DNA of 64,000 nt from Fictibacillus terranigra. Lineage in GTDB: Bacteria; Bacillota; Bacilli; Bacillales; Fictibacillaceae. Below are positions 24,694 to 32,704 of the stretch, one piece after another. Within the stretch, counting starts at the first letter, position 1. Every line of letters begins with the position of its first letter. A program made the translations under genes and the position numbers. The notes beneath the pieces are model-generated. The model was not told the DNA's origin, made no database searches, and worked only from the letters and a program-made list of their open reading frames with translations. The stretch spans positions 186,001-250,000 of the forward strand of contig NZ_JAUHLN010000002.1 in assembly GCF_030412265.1 (NCBI RefSeq). The letters run 5' to 3'.

Positions 24694-25968
24694 TCAATCA
24701 TCCTCATTTTGATGAAGATAATCACTTTCGTACCTGATGAACTCCTGCTCTTGAAAAGCAGCTACCATACCATGGTAACTAATATCTAATCCAACCGTTT
24801 CCTCTTCTTCAGTTGAACGAACAGGTATCCATAATTGAATGAATTTCAGGCCGACCCATGTTAGAACAAAACCCCAAGCGCACAAGACAAGAAGTCCTAA
24901 AAGCTGAACGCCTAATAAATGCCAGCTCCCAGTCGTGATCAGTCCTTTATCAGCAGCAAATAATCCTACTGCCAGGGTTCCCCATATGCCAGAAACGGCA
25001 TGGACGGGAAACGCGCCTACGGGATCATCGATTCTTTTTACCTCTAACCAGTAAGTGGCGAACAGCATCAATAACCCGGATACCGCTCCAATAAGGATAG
25101 CGAAGGGATCACTGACAAAAGCGCACCCTGCTGTGATGCCGACCAAACCGGCTAATGATCCATTAATGACCGAAGGCGCATCAGAGCGCTTATAACGAAA
25201 TAGTGTATAAAGCATGGTCGCGGCACCGCCTGAGGCTGCAGACAGCATTGTTACAATGGCGATATGGCCAATTCTTGCGTCAGTGGCACTTAATGTACTT
25301 CCTGCATTAAAACCAAACCACCCAAACCAAAGTAAGAAGGCACCTACAGATGCTAAAGGAAGATTACTCGGCAGGGAGACGGTACTTACTCCTTGAGGAG
25401 TGAATTTCCCTTTTCGAGGACCGATAAATATAGCTGCTGCCAAAGCAGAAAATCCACCCAATGCATGAATTACTGCGGAACCGGCAAAATCCTGCATTCC
25501 GAGTTTTCCTAGCCATCCTCCGCCCCATACCCAATGTCCTGCAACAGGGTAAATAAAAATGGTCATGATGACGGCATAAAGGATATAGGCACGAAAATTA
25601 ATTCGCTCAGCTACAGCGCCAGATACGATCGAAATGACGGCAATAACAAAGGCAGCTTGGAATAGCCAAAAGGTATCTATAGAAATTAAAAATTTCAAAT
25701 GTGATAGGTCGCCTTGTATCAAGAAACCATTCGTACCGATCAATCCCAAGAAATCTTTTCCATACATTAAGCCAAACCCGATGAGATAAAAGCAAAGGGT
25801 ACCGATTGTTATATCTGCAAATACCTTCATAATGATATTCACATTATTCTTATGTCTTACAAAACCCGCTTCTAATAAAGCAAAACCGCCCTCCATGAGA
25901 ATAATCATAGCTGCAGTTAAAACAACCCATATGGTATCGACTCCAGTATTAAGTGTGTGAATGGTCAT
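24694..25968 (-). CDS. amt: Ammonium transporter Amt/NrgA
   Basis: Amt/MEP/Rh channel protein of 424 residues with eleven expected membrane segments; moves ammonium into the cell. Twin-histidine pore residues lie in SAVIHALGGFSAL and FPVHAVSGIWG; the family motif DFAGSAVIHALGG is clear. The C-terminal tail is acidic. Its ATG overlaps the stop of the upstream unknown gene by four bases (ATGA). No glnK/nrgB gene follows, unlike B. subtilis nrgAB. The operon promoter carries a GlnR/TnrA box, so it is expected to respond to nitrogen supply. Confidence 0.95.
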   Translation of the reverse strand: MTIHTLNTGVDTIWVVLTAAMIILMEGGFALLEAGFVRHKNNVNIIMKVFADITIGTLCFYLIGFGLMYGKDFLGLIGTNGFLIQGDLSHLKFLISIDTFWLFQAAFVIAVISIVSGAVAERINFRAYILYAVIMTIFIYPVAGHWVWGGGWLGKLGMQDFAGSAVIHALGGFSALAAAIFIGPRKGKFTPQGVSTVSLPSNLPLASVGAFLLWFGWFGFNAGSTLSATDARIGHIAIVTMLSAASGGAATMLYTLFRYKRSDAPSVINGSLAGLVGITAGCAFVSDPFAILIGAVSGLLMLFATYWLEVKRIDDPVGAFPVHAVSGIWGTLAVGLFAADKGLITTGSWHLLGVQLLGLLVLCAWGFVLTWVGLKFIQLWIPVRSTEEEETVGLDISYHGMVAAFQEQEFIRYESDYLHQNEDD

Positions 25969-26375
25969 GTGGCATTCCCCATTTTCCTGTACATATTGAT
26001 TTCTCTGATCATCTCACCAGATAAGGTAATTTCATTTCTTGATGTTTCTTCGTTAAGGATGTGAATGGAATGATCCAGCTCAAAAATGCTTTGTTTTATC
26101 TTGTCTATTTGATGAAGCGGCTCTTTTACATGTGCAATGTATTCAACGGCTTGATGATGGCTTGGTGAACGGCCAGTAAATAATTTTCGAAATGGGGATA
26201 GTGATTGATAGAACGTTTCTTCGGCGTTTTTCTTTTGGATGTATTTATTTATCTTATTTTTAATACGCTCGATTTCTTGTTGTTTTTTCGTTCTAATGAA
26301 TTGCAGCATCTTTAACAGTTCTGCAGGTGAAATATGAATGCTAATATTTTGATGGACTTCATCGCGAACTAACAT
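25965..26375 (-). CDS. Unknown coiled-coil protein co-translated with amt
   Basis: I do not recognise this 136-residue protein. It is soluble, charged and mostly helical: LLKMLQFIRTKKQQEIERIK and the later LDHSIHILNEETSRNEI suggest two coiled-coil segments. There is no signal peptide, membrane segment or known motif, and nothing resembling the PII T-loop. ATG follows AAGGGG. It is the first gene behind the GlnR/TnrA-controlled promoter and overlaps amt by four bases, so it is very likely part of ammonium uptake or its regulation. Confidence 0.75.
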   Translation of the reverse strand: MLVRDEVHQNISIHISPAELLKMLQFIRTKKQQEIERIKNKINKYIQKKNAEETFYQSLSPFRKLFTGRSPSHHQAVEYIAHVKEPLHQIDKIKQSIFELDHSIHILNEETSRNEITLSGEMIREINMYRKMGNAT

Positions 26376-26397
26376 GTAAATACCCCTTACAATTCAA

Positions 26398-26414
26398 TGT
26401 TATATTTTCTGACA
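26398..26414. promoter_or_regulatory. GlnR/TnrA box of the amt operon
   Basis: TGTCAGAAAATATAACA on the minus strand fits the consensus TGTNAN7TNACA at every fixed position. It touches the -10 element on its downstream side and covers the likely transcription start, a position usual for repression by GlnR rather than activation by TnrA. Confidence 0.85.
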
Positions 26415-26442
26415 TTATATCGATAAGTTTTCTATACGTCAA
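26414..26442 (-). promoter_or_regulatory. SigA promoter of the amt operon
   Basis: Minus strand: TTGACG (26437-26442), 17-base spacer, TATAAT (26414-26419), 39 bases before the ATG at 26375. Confidence 0.8.
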
Positions 26443-26577
26443 TCCTAGAACGGAAAAATTCATTAGATGATTCTTAAAATTATTATTATTTTTAATACGG
26501 TACGTGAAATTTTCGCTTCAGCCTGTGCCCTTGAAAAAAGAGCATTCGATTTTACTCGAAAGCTCCAGCTTACCCTA

Positions 26578-27069
26578 TTAATCTCCAACTCCAAGTACAT
26601 CGGTGTTTGCTGGTTCGTAACCCATCTGTCTGGCCATCGACATGATCTGGCCTTTATGATGAAACTCATGGGTTACCACATGGAGCAGCAGCTGTGCCGC
26701 TGTAATGGAAATCGTGTCTCCGTTTTCCCGCCAAGGGATTCTGCGTATGATGGGATCGTTCATTTGCTTCTCTTGCCTTTTCAAAACTTCATCAACATAG
26801 GCATCAGCCAGTACAAATCTCTGTTTGATCTCTTTCAAACTCACCTTGGAAATGTTTTCTTTTCGTGTCAGCGGTGTTTTTGTAAGCAATAAAACATAGG
26901 ACCCGATCCAGGCATGATAGCAGTCTGCCGCATGAATCAGGGTGTCACGTATGCTTTGGAACCCGAACCCATCTATATTTCTTGTGAGATCGTCTGGGTG
27001 AAGCTCTTTACAAAAGTTCAAGACGATTTCTCTCGTCTCTTTAACCCATTCATATTCAATTTTATTCAT
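26578..27069 (-). CDS. DinB-family protein
   Basis: Four-helix-bundle metal-binding protein of 163 residues. DinB/YfiT members include thiol transferases, but most have no known reaction. The three-histidine site is visible in TLIHAADCYHAWIG and VVTHEFHHKGQI. The frame extends upstream through the spoIIP terminator, but the ATG at 27069 has a good AAGGAGG site. It is a paralogue of the gene at 29322; both share the THEFHHKGQI ending segment. Confidence 0.87.
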   Translation of the reverse strand: MNKIEYEWVKETREIVLNFCKELHPDDLTRNIDGFGFQSIRDTLIHAADCYHAWIGSYVLLLTKTPLTRKENISKVSLKEIKQRFVLADAYVDEVLKRQEKQMNDPIIRRIPWRENGDTISITAAQLLLHVVTHEFHHKGQIMSMARQMGYEPANTDVLGVGD

Positions 27070-27094
27070 ATTTCTATCCTCCTTCATTAACATT

Positions 27095-27124
27095 AAAAAA
27101 GAGCTGCGGAAACAGCTCTTTTTT
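27095..27124 (-). terminator. Terminator of spoIIP
   Basis: AAAAAAGAGCTG, 6-base loop, CAGCTCTTTTTT: a 12-bp stem with a T-run, starting 7 bases past the spoIIP stop codon. Confidence 0.85.
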
Positions 27125-27130
27125 AATATT

Positions 27131-28270
27131 CTAATTCGCATCTCCATTTACCTTTTCTGCCTGCCAATAGTAGCTGCTGAATACATCTGCAAAAGCATCG
27201 GCAGTTCTGTATAGTTCGCGGAAATCGTTATCAATTCCACCCATTTCAATCAGCATGGCGTTGTTCGAGAGATCCTGATTATAGATGCCGTTGCCTTGGG
27301 ATTTATTTTTAATAATGACCCCCCTGCTGAGATGAGGATATTGTTTGTTCACCAGCCTGTTCAGTTCTTCTGCGATCTGCAGGTTCTTCTCAAAAGACGG
27401 ATGTTCTCTTCCCACGATAAAACATAACCGCGCATAGGGCTGGTTCTTAATAGTGATCGTGGTCATTTTCCTCGGCTGGGAGTCGCGATGGATGTCGATC
27501 AGGTAGGAGAGATTCCGGTCTTGTGAGATGGCATGCTGGACCGTTTCTCTGGAAAGTGCATACGCTCGATTCGTGCTCCACTTTCGGGCGTTCAGCCTTT
27601 CCCCTACGTTTGTCGTGTCATGGTCTACACCAATTCCTCTGCTCTCCAGATCCTGTTTTAACCGGTCGCCTACCGCAATGATATTGGTCTTCGGATTGGA
27701 ACTAGTGAATTTTCCTCCTTGCAGAATCGGCCGGAATGATTCATAGCTGTGTGAATGGTAGATATAAACGACTTCGCCTTTCGTTTTTAGTTTCGGCGGT
27801 GGAATATTCTCCTGTGGCTTATCGATATCGACATTCTTTTTATTCGGTTCGTTCGGTTTTAAAATCTCTTGAAGCGGCAATGTTGGTTCGATCGGAAGGG
27901 TAGAATAGGTTGTCCCTTTTCCGGCGATATAAATTTCCGAATCATAGATCGCAAAGCCCGGCAGTTCTGTTCCGATCAGACTTCGAGGGTCCCCTGGCCT
28001 CAGGTTGGTCATGAGCTGCAGCATAATGGAAGAAGCAGCGGGGGGCTTGCTTTCTTTTGGCAGGACTTGAGTATAATAAGGGTTTTCTGAACCAATGGCA
28101 TAAACTAGCGCCTCAGTCGTAAAGTTATTGAACCACTTCTTGACCAGTGAGGATGAAACATCGAATTTAATCTCTGAAGATGAGATAAATCCTGCAACAA
28201 AGAAAAGCAGGATGCTCAGGAGAGAAACTTTGATCCCCGTTGAGAACAATCTATTATTGCTGTCTCTCAT
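27131..28270 (-). CDS. spoIIP: Stage II sporulation protein P
   Basis: Peptidoglycan amidase/endopeptidase of the DMP engulfment machinery. The 379-residue protein has an N-terminal membrane anchor (VSLLSILLFFVAGFI, about residues 13-29), a proline/lysine-rich linker near 150-175, and the catalytic SpoIIP domain with zinc-binding motifs YIYHSHSYESF, LIDIHRDS and MLIEMGGIDN. ATG at 28270 follows GAGGAGG. The preceding small membrane gene overlaps it by 17 bases. It is not next to gpr or lepA, the usual spoIIP neighbours, so it may be a second copy. Confidence 0.93.
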   Translation of the reverse strand: MRDSNNRLFSTGIKVSLLSILLFFVAGFISSSEIKFDVSSSLVKKWFNNFTTEALVYAIGSENPYYTQVLPKESKPPAASSIMLQLMTNLRPGDPRSLIGTELPGFAIYDSEIYIAGKGTTYSTLPIEPTLPLQEILKPNEPNKKNVDIDKPQENIPPPKLKTKGEVVYIYHSHSYESFRPILQGGKFTSSNPKTNIIAVGDRLKQDLESRGIGVDHDTTNVGERLNARKWSTNRAYALSRETVQHAISQDRNLSYLIDIHRDSQPRKMTTITIKNQPYARLCFIVGREHPSFEKNLQIAEELNRLVNKQYPHLSRGVIIKNKSQGNGIYNQDLSNNAMLIEMGGIDNDFRELYRTADAFADVFSSYYWQAEKVNGDAN

Positions 28271-28436
28271 CCCATTCCTCCTCCTCTTTAAGATCAACCG
28301 CAATATAAGCTAAACAAACCATGATGAGTCCGGTTATCAAGAAGCCGACTGTATATAGCGAGGGCAGATAAAGATAACTGAACCCTGTCGTGGAGATCAT
28401 GATAAGAAGCCAGAAGTACACCGCTTGAAGTCTCAT
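28254..28436 (-). CDS. Small two-helix membrane protein upstream of spoIIP
   Basis: Unrecognised 60-residue protein with two hydrophobic helices (AVYFWLLIMISTTGFSYLYL and VGFLITGLIMVCLAYIAVDL) and an acidic tail KEEEEWDERQQ. ATG at 28436 follows AAGGTGA. Its end overlaps the spoIIP start by 17 bases, so the two are translationally coupled, which suggests a role in sporulation or in SpoIIP membrane placement. No named family comes to mind. Confidence 0.7.
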   Translation of the reverse strand: MRLQAVYFWLLIMISTTGFSYLYLPSLYTVGFLITGLIMVCLAYIAVDLKEEEEWDERQQ

Positions 28437-28523
28437 AGAATTCACCTTCTTCCGTCCGTTTCTAGTAAACAATATTCAATCTGAGAGATTTTATTCTAAA
28501 AAAGATGGAAGAAAGTACAAAAA

Positions 28524-28545
28524 ACAGCTCTTTTGACAGAGCTGT
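28524..28545. terminator. Bidirectional hairpin terminator
   Basis: ACAGCTCT, 6-base loop, AGAGCTGT with A-run before and T-run after, so it could end transcripts from either side. No intact gene points to it. Confidence 0.6.
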
Positions 28546-28682
28546 TTTTGTAAAGTCTGTTTTCGTAGACCAAATGCCAATTGTGTTTTTGAGGTTTGGT
28601 TTCTCACAAAAATTACTCATGGGCGGCAATTTAAAGTGTTGCAGGTAAGAAACCCGAGCTTAGCTGTGGCAGGAGGTGATCC

Positions 28683-28958
28683 TTGCGACAGAAAAGAATC
28701 AAGCGATATTGAAATCTGTTTGCTCATACAAAAGAGAGTGGAAAGGCAGCCAGATTAAAGCAGGACAAAAAATTTCCAAAAGAATTAAAGGTTAACTTTG
28801 ATATATTTTTACAACGTTACCTTGTCTCGCAAGGAAAAGCATTCCAGGAATGGCCAGAGTTAACGTTTACGAAACAAAAGAAGACGAAACGGAATAAAAA
28901 GAAGTGTGTGCAACTAAGGCTTCTCTACCTTTATCACAGGTGGTTTTGGAGGCGGTAA
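28683..28958 (+). pseudogene. Unidentified ORF interrupted by TGA at codon 10
   Basis: A TTG at 28683 follows the extended Shine-Dalgarno AGGAGGTGATCC. The frame reads MRQKRIKRY, meets TGA at 28710-28712, then stays open for about 80 codons to TAA at 28956. The product would be strongly basic: KESGKAARLKQDKKFPKELK, FDIFLQRYLVSQGKAFQEW and TFTKQKKTKRNKKK. I do not recognise it. It could be a decayed gene or spurious; the strong ribosome site argues for a former gene. Its 3' end overlaps the opposite lipoprotein relic. Confidence 0.4.
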
Positions 28959-29110
28959 CAATTTAGGTATAGGTGCTGGCTTATCGTTCTTTACTTCCTT
29001 CTTTGCCACGTTAGAACCTTGTTTTTCTTCAGCATTCTTGTTTACCATAGAATTTCCACAGCCAGCCAATAACACTGTTAAAACACTAGGACAATGAATC
29101 CCTTACGCAC
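28914..29110 (-). pseudogene. Small proline-rich lipoprotein, frameshifted in the signal peptide
   Basis: A GTG at 29110 after GGGAGG starts MRKGFIVLVF and hits TAA. Adding one base in the T4 run (29080-29083) continues it as LTVLLAGCGNSMVNKN, a complete type II signal peptide with lipobox LAGC, then a Lys/Glu/Pro-rich tail (PAPIPKLLPPPKPPV) to TAG at 28914; total about 65 residues. It is either a homopolymer frameshift inactivating the gene, phase variation, or a sequencing error. Function is unknown. Confidence 0.7.
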
Positions 29111-29259
29111 AATAGAACCTCCCTTCTCCTACGAGACATCTTTTCCTTTTGTCGTTAATGATTTAATCATTGCTTTAATCCAATCAATAAATGAGTACGA
29201 TAATTATAAATCTTTTATATTTTGTTTTAAGCAATGTCTTTTTGAAATTAATTCTGTTC

Positions 29260-29290
29260 AAAAAAAAGAACTCAATTATGAGTTCTTTAA
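29260..29290 (-). terminator. Terminator of the second DinB gene
   Basis: AAAGAACTC, 6-base loop, GAGTTCTTT; a run of T follows on the minus strand. About 35 bases past the stop at 29322. The remaining stretch 29111-29259 is AT-rich and shows no gene. Confidence 0.75.
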
Positions 29291-29321
29291 GCATCTTCTT
29301 TTAATTAATATCTGTAGCCAT

Positions 29322-29813
29322 TTATGTTCTGTTACGTACGAAATGAGGTTCGATGAGATCCGTATCCGGCGGGGTATAGCCAAGTTGTCTGCCTATTTTT
29401 ACGATCTGTCCTTTATGGTGAAACTCATGGGTGATGGTGTGCGTAAATAGCCATAAAGGGGTTGTTTCCATGCTGCCGACCTTCAAGGAAACTTCAATGG
29501 GGTGATCCCACTTGCCATGAAATTCATTCAGAAATTCATGAACTATGGCGTCGGTTTTCCTAAAAACCTCGCGCATTTCCTGTACATCGTTAACGGACTC
29601 CGGTTGTAAGTGATGAATTGGCTTTCCGAGAGCACGAATCCCCAACCATGTCCAATAACAATCCGCTACATGAGCATGCAGACTGCGAATTGAATCACCG
29701 CCAAAGGAATCAAGATCTTTAACATAATCTGCAGGTAATAACGCTTCACAGTAATTAAATAATGATTCCCTCGTTCGTTGTATGCAATCATACTGGCTTA
29801 CGAATACATCCAT
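29322..29813 (-). CDS. DinB-family protein
   Basis: Four-helix metal-binding protein, 163 residues, with the His site HAHVADCYWTWLG and HTITHEFHHKGQIV. It is a paralogue of 26578-27069, with similar ends and spacing. No named substrate. Plus-strand open frame 29094-29450 over it is a shadow. Single gene with its own terminator. Confidence 0.87.
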   Translation of the reverse strand: MDVFVSQYDCIQRTRESLFNYCEALLPADYVKDLDSFGGDSIRSLHAHVADCYWTWLGIRALGKPIHHLQPESVNDVQEMREVFRKTDAIVHEFLNEFHGKWDHPIEVSLKVGSMETTPLWLFTHTITHEFHHKGQIVKIGRQLGYTPPDTDLIEPHFVRNRT

Positions 29814-29859
29814 GCTTACTCTCCTCCCTTTTTCTGCCTCCTTTATTTTTTTCGATACT

Positions 29860-30069
29860 TTATTCTCTAAATGCAGATGAAATCCTTTGAAATTTAATTA
29901 TTGCGATGCCGATCAAGGATGAAATCTCTTTCAGCTGAAAGAGCTGCTGAGCGGCTATGGTGTCAACGATGGGAACCCCGGATAAATCAATAAACAACTG
30001 GGTGATTTTCATCCATACATTTTTCCGGACAGAAATATCACTTCTTTGACTGGTTCTTTTTAACTGCAA
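29860..30069 (-). pseudogene. STAS-domain (RsbR-like) relic
   Basis: Only the middle of a STAS anti-sigma antagonist-type domain remains: VWMKITQLFIDLSGVPIVDT and IAAQQLFQLKEISSLIGI, matching the DLSGVPIIDT core of RsbR/RsbS proteins. The following IGIAIIKFQRIS is degenerate, and the sensor domain upstream is gone. No ribosome site. Probably a remnant of a stressosome-type gene. Confidence 0.6.
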
Positions 30070-30098
30070 CTTTTTACAGGAATAAAACTATTTTCACA

Positions 30099-30127
30099 TT
30101 GACCGGGGTCGGATCGAATGTGATAAT
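30099..30127 (+). promoter_or_regulatory. SigA promoter of the DoxX gene
   Basis: TTGACC (30099-30104), 17-base spacer, GATAAT (30122-30127). The -10 element lies inside the Fur box. Confidence 0.65.
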
Positions 30128-30140
30128 GATAATCGTTATC
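30122..30140. promoter_or_regulatory. Fur box
   Basis: GATAATGATAATCGTTATC differs from the 19-bp Fur consensus GATAATGATAATCATTATC at one base. It covers the -10 element of the DoxX promoter, so iron-loaded Fur should repress it. Confidence 0.88.
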
Positions 30141-30163
30141 ATTTAAAGTGAAGGAGGAACTTC

Positions 30164-30679
30164 ATGTTCATTCAATGGTTAAGAGAAAATCGTATAGCCT
30201 CTTTTTTGCTTACCGTGATTCGATTGTATCTGGGAGTTAAGTGGATTCAGGCAGGATGGGAAAAAATCAGCAGCGGCCATTTTGATGCCAGTGGTTTTAT
30301 GATGGGAGCTATTAAACAGGTCTCTGGTGCCCATCCAGCTGTTCAGCCTTGGTGGGGTGATTTTTTACGAGAATTCGCTTTGCCGAATGCCGGGATCTTT
30401 AATGTCCTGATACCATGGGGCGAATTTTTGGTAGGACTTGGGCTGTTGTTAGGCATGTTTACGAGCTTGGCTGTATTCATGGGCCTAACGATGAACTTTG
30501 CATATCTCTTCTCAGGCACCACCTCTGTCAACCCGCAGATGGTCTTAGTCGGTATGATTGTTCTCGCTTCAGGCGCCAATGCCGGGAGAATCGGTCTTGA
30601 TCACTGGGTAAGGACTTATCTGGAAATCAAATTCAGGAAGAAGGAAGCTTCTGCTGCTCCATTATCCCACAGTGCGTAA
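30164..30679 (+). CDS. DoxX-family membrane protein, Fur-regulated
   Basis: Integral membrane protein of 171 residues with about four hydrophobic helices. DoxX signature elements: RLYLGVKWIQAGWEKI near the N-terminus and IPWGEFLVGLGLLLGMFT in the middle. Family members have been tied to thiosulfate:quinone oxidoreduction and redox or stress functions. AAGGAGG ribosome site 8 bases from the ATG. The Fur box over its promoter implies induction under iron limitation. Monocistronic, with a terminator shared with yebC. Confidence 0.87.
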   Translation: MFIQWLRENRIASFLLTVIRLYLGVKWIQAGWEKISSGHFDASGFMMGAIKQVSGAHPAVQPWWGDFLREFALPNAGIFNVLIPWGEFLVGLGLLLGMFTSLAVFMGLTMNFAYLFSGTTSVNPQMVLVGMIVLASGANAGRIGLDHWVRTYLEIKFRKKEASAAPLSHSA

Positions 30680-30697
30680 TAGAATAAAAAATACATG

Positions 30698-30730
30698 ATA
30701 AAAAGCAGACCATCGAATTCGAAGGTCTGC
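30698..30730. terminator. Bidirectional terminator between DoxX and YebC genes
   Basis: GCAGACC and GGTCTGC form a 7-bp stem with an inner TTCGAA pairing. A run of T follows on the minus strand; it serves chiefly the YebC gene and may also end the DoxX transcript. Confidence 0.65.
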
Positions 30731-30739
30731 ATTCTCTGT

Positions 30740-31459
30740 TTATTCACTGAGATCTACGTTATGGTATACCTGCTGTACGTCTTCCAAGTCTTCAATCGCA
30801 TCGATCATCTTTTCAAATTGAGCCTTTGCATCCTCAGGAAGTGACAGATCGTTTTGTGCAAGCATTGTTAGTTCAGCAACTGTAAAATCAGTGATGCCGG
30901 CGTTCTTGAACGCCTCTTGGACGGCGTGAAATTGGTCAGGCTCCGCATACACGATAACAGAACCATCTTCTTCAATGATATCGCGAGCGTCTACATCCGC
31001 TTCCATAAGAATTTCCAGTACTTCGTCCTCTGTTTTGTCCTCGATGCCGAATACTGCTGTGGCATCAAACATGTATGCTACTGAACCGGACACACCCATG
31101 TTTCCGCCGTTTTTAGTAAAAGCTGCACGGACATCTGCAGCGGTGCGGTTCACGTTATTGGTCAATGCATCTACTATCACCATTGATCCGTTCGGTCCGA
31201 ATCCTTCGTAACGGAGTTCATCGTACGTTTCGTCCGATCCGCCCTTTGCTTTCTCTATTGCCCGGTCGATGATGGTTTTTGGAACACTGTATGTTTTCGC
31301 CCGTTCAAGAACGACCTTCAATGCCTGGTTCGATTCAGGATCGGGTTCCCCCTGCTTTGCAGCCACGTAAATCTCGCGTCCGAATTTAGCGTAGATCCGG
31401 CTCGTGTTGGCATCTTTTGACGCTTTTTTCTCTTTAATATTGTTCCACTTACGTCCCAT
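30740..31459 (-). CDS. YebC/PmpR-family protein
   Basis: Protein of 239 residues of the YebC family (TACO1-like), long annotated as transcriptional regulators and more recently linked to translation of polyproline stretches. It begins [17 protein letters not shown], followed by [12 protein letters not shown] and later [14 protein letters not shown], all highly conserved. ATG at 31459 has a GAGAGTGG site; an upstream ATG in frame is weaker. Full length for the YrbC/YebC family. Confidence 0.93.
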   Translation of the reverse strand: MGRKWNNIKEKKASKDANTSRIYAKFGREIYVAAKQGEPDPESNQALKVVLERAKTYSVPKTIIDRAIEKAKGGSDETYDELRYEGFGPNGSMVIVDALTNNVNRTAADVRAAFTKNGGNMGVSGSVAYMFDATAVFGIEDKTEDEVLEILMEADVDARDIIEEDGSVIVYAEPDQFHAVQEAFKNAGITDFTVAELTMLAQNDLSLPEDAKAQFEKMIDAIEDLEDVQQVYHNVDLSE

Positions 31460-31580
31460 TATGTTTCCACTCTCTTTCAACATCATTTTCATTTCTTATT
31501 ATACATAAAAAGGACTTATTTCTCTATTCTGCGATTCGGTTATAATAGATGAGGACGATGAAGTAAAGGATGCTGAAAAA

Positions 31581-32702
31581 ATGCAAAGATATATTATTAT
31601 TGGAGCGGGGATCCTCGGCGCTTCTGCTGCTTATCTTTTAAGTAAAAGGGGTGCCGATGTCATTCTTGCCGACCGGAAAGATCAAGGGCAAGCCACCGAT
31701 GCAGCAGCAGGCATTATTTGTCCCTGGCTGTCACAGCGCAGGAATAAAGCATGGTATGCCCTGGCGAAAAATGGCGCAGCTTTTTATCCGAGTTTAATCG
31801 AGCAATTAGAAGCTGATGGCGAAACTGAAACAGGTTATGCCCGGGTAGGTGCCCTCAGCCTGCATCATGAACCTGAAAAGCTGAAAAAAATGGAAGAGCG
31901 GGCATTAAAGCGAAAAAAAGAAGCCCCCGAAATGGGAGAAATTAAAATCCTCAGCCCTGAGGAAACACGCGCCCGGTTTCCTGCTCTAAAAGATGATGTT
32001 GGAGCCGTTCATGTAAGCGGCGCCGCACGTGTCGATGGTCGTGCTCTTCGTGATGCTTTACTAAGAGGAGCCAAAAAAAACGGAGCGGTCTTGCTGCAAG
32101 AAGATGCCTCCCTCTTATTCAGCGAAAAAAAGGTGACGGGGATAAAAGCAGGCAGTGAAACCTTTGATGCCGATAAGGTTATCGTATGTGCGGGGGCTTG
32201 GGCGAACGAACTGTTCGCGCCCTTAAATATCCGTATGAACGTAACTTATCAAAAAGCGCAGATCGTACATCTTCAGCTTCCTGACGCCGATACCCGCTCG
32301 TGGCCGGTGGTTATGCCGCCAAGTGATCAGTACGTTCTGGCGTTCAAAAGCGGCCGGATCGTAATTGGAGCCACTCATGAAAACGATCCGGACGGCTATG
32401 ATCACCGCATAACTGCAGGAGGCCTGCAGGAAGTGTTTGCTAAAGGACTCAATACGGCCCCTGGTCTTTCCGGAGCTTCTTTTACCGAAGCTAGGGCTGG
32501 TTTCCGTCCTTTCACTCCTGGCTTTCTCCCGGTGATCGGCAAATTGCCGGACTGGGAAGGCCTGCTGTTTGCCAATGGGCTCGGTGCTTCCGGATTAACG
32601 ATGGGTCCGTTTATCGGAGAGCAGCTTGCTAAACTGGCCTTGGGAATGGAACTGGATATAGATCTATCCCTCTATCCGGTTGAGGAAGCCATCCAATCCT
32701 AA
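31581..32702 (+). CDS. FAD-dependent amine/D-amino-acid oxidase (DAO family)
   Basis: DadA/glycine-oxidase-like flavoprotein, 373 residues. The FAD-binding site IIIGAGILGASAAYLLSK (residues 4-21) and the C-terminal FAD contact LFANGLGASGLTMGP are clear, with ARAGFRPFTPGFLPVIG before it. Soluble and cytosolic. AAAGGA ribosome site is some 11 bases from the ATG; a TATAAT lies at about 31541. Substrate unknown: glycine, sarcosine, D-amino acids or similar. Confidence 0.87.
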   Translation: MQRYIIIGAGILGASAAYLLSKRGADVILADRKDQGQATDAAAGIICPWLSQRRNKAWYALAKNGAAFYPSLIEQLEADGETETGYARVGALSLHHEPEKLKKMEERALKRKKEAPEMGEIKILSPEETRARFPALKDDVGAVHVSGAARVDGRALRDALLRGAKKNGAVLLQEDASLLFSEKKVTGIKAGSETFDADKVIVCAGAWANELFAPLNIRMNVTYQKAQIVHLQLPDADTRSWPVVMPPSDQYVLAFKSGRIVIGATHENDPDGYDHRITAGGLQEVFAKGLNTAPGLSGASFTEARAGFRPFTPGFLPVIGKLPDWEGLLFANGLGASGLTMGPFIGEQLAKLALGMELDIDLSLYPVEEAIQS

Positions 32703-32704
32703 CA

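Noticed and set aside
28671-28684. AGGAGGTGATCC as the 3' end of a 16S rRNA gene
   Set aside because: It matches only the reverse complement of the last bases of 16S; nothing else of rRNA is present. It is an extended Shine-Dalgarno.
29094-29450. Plus-strand 118-codon open frame
   Set aside because: Lacks a ribosome site, spans the terminator and reads antisense through the His-motif end of a clear DinB gene; it is a shadow.
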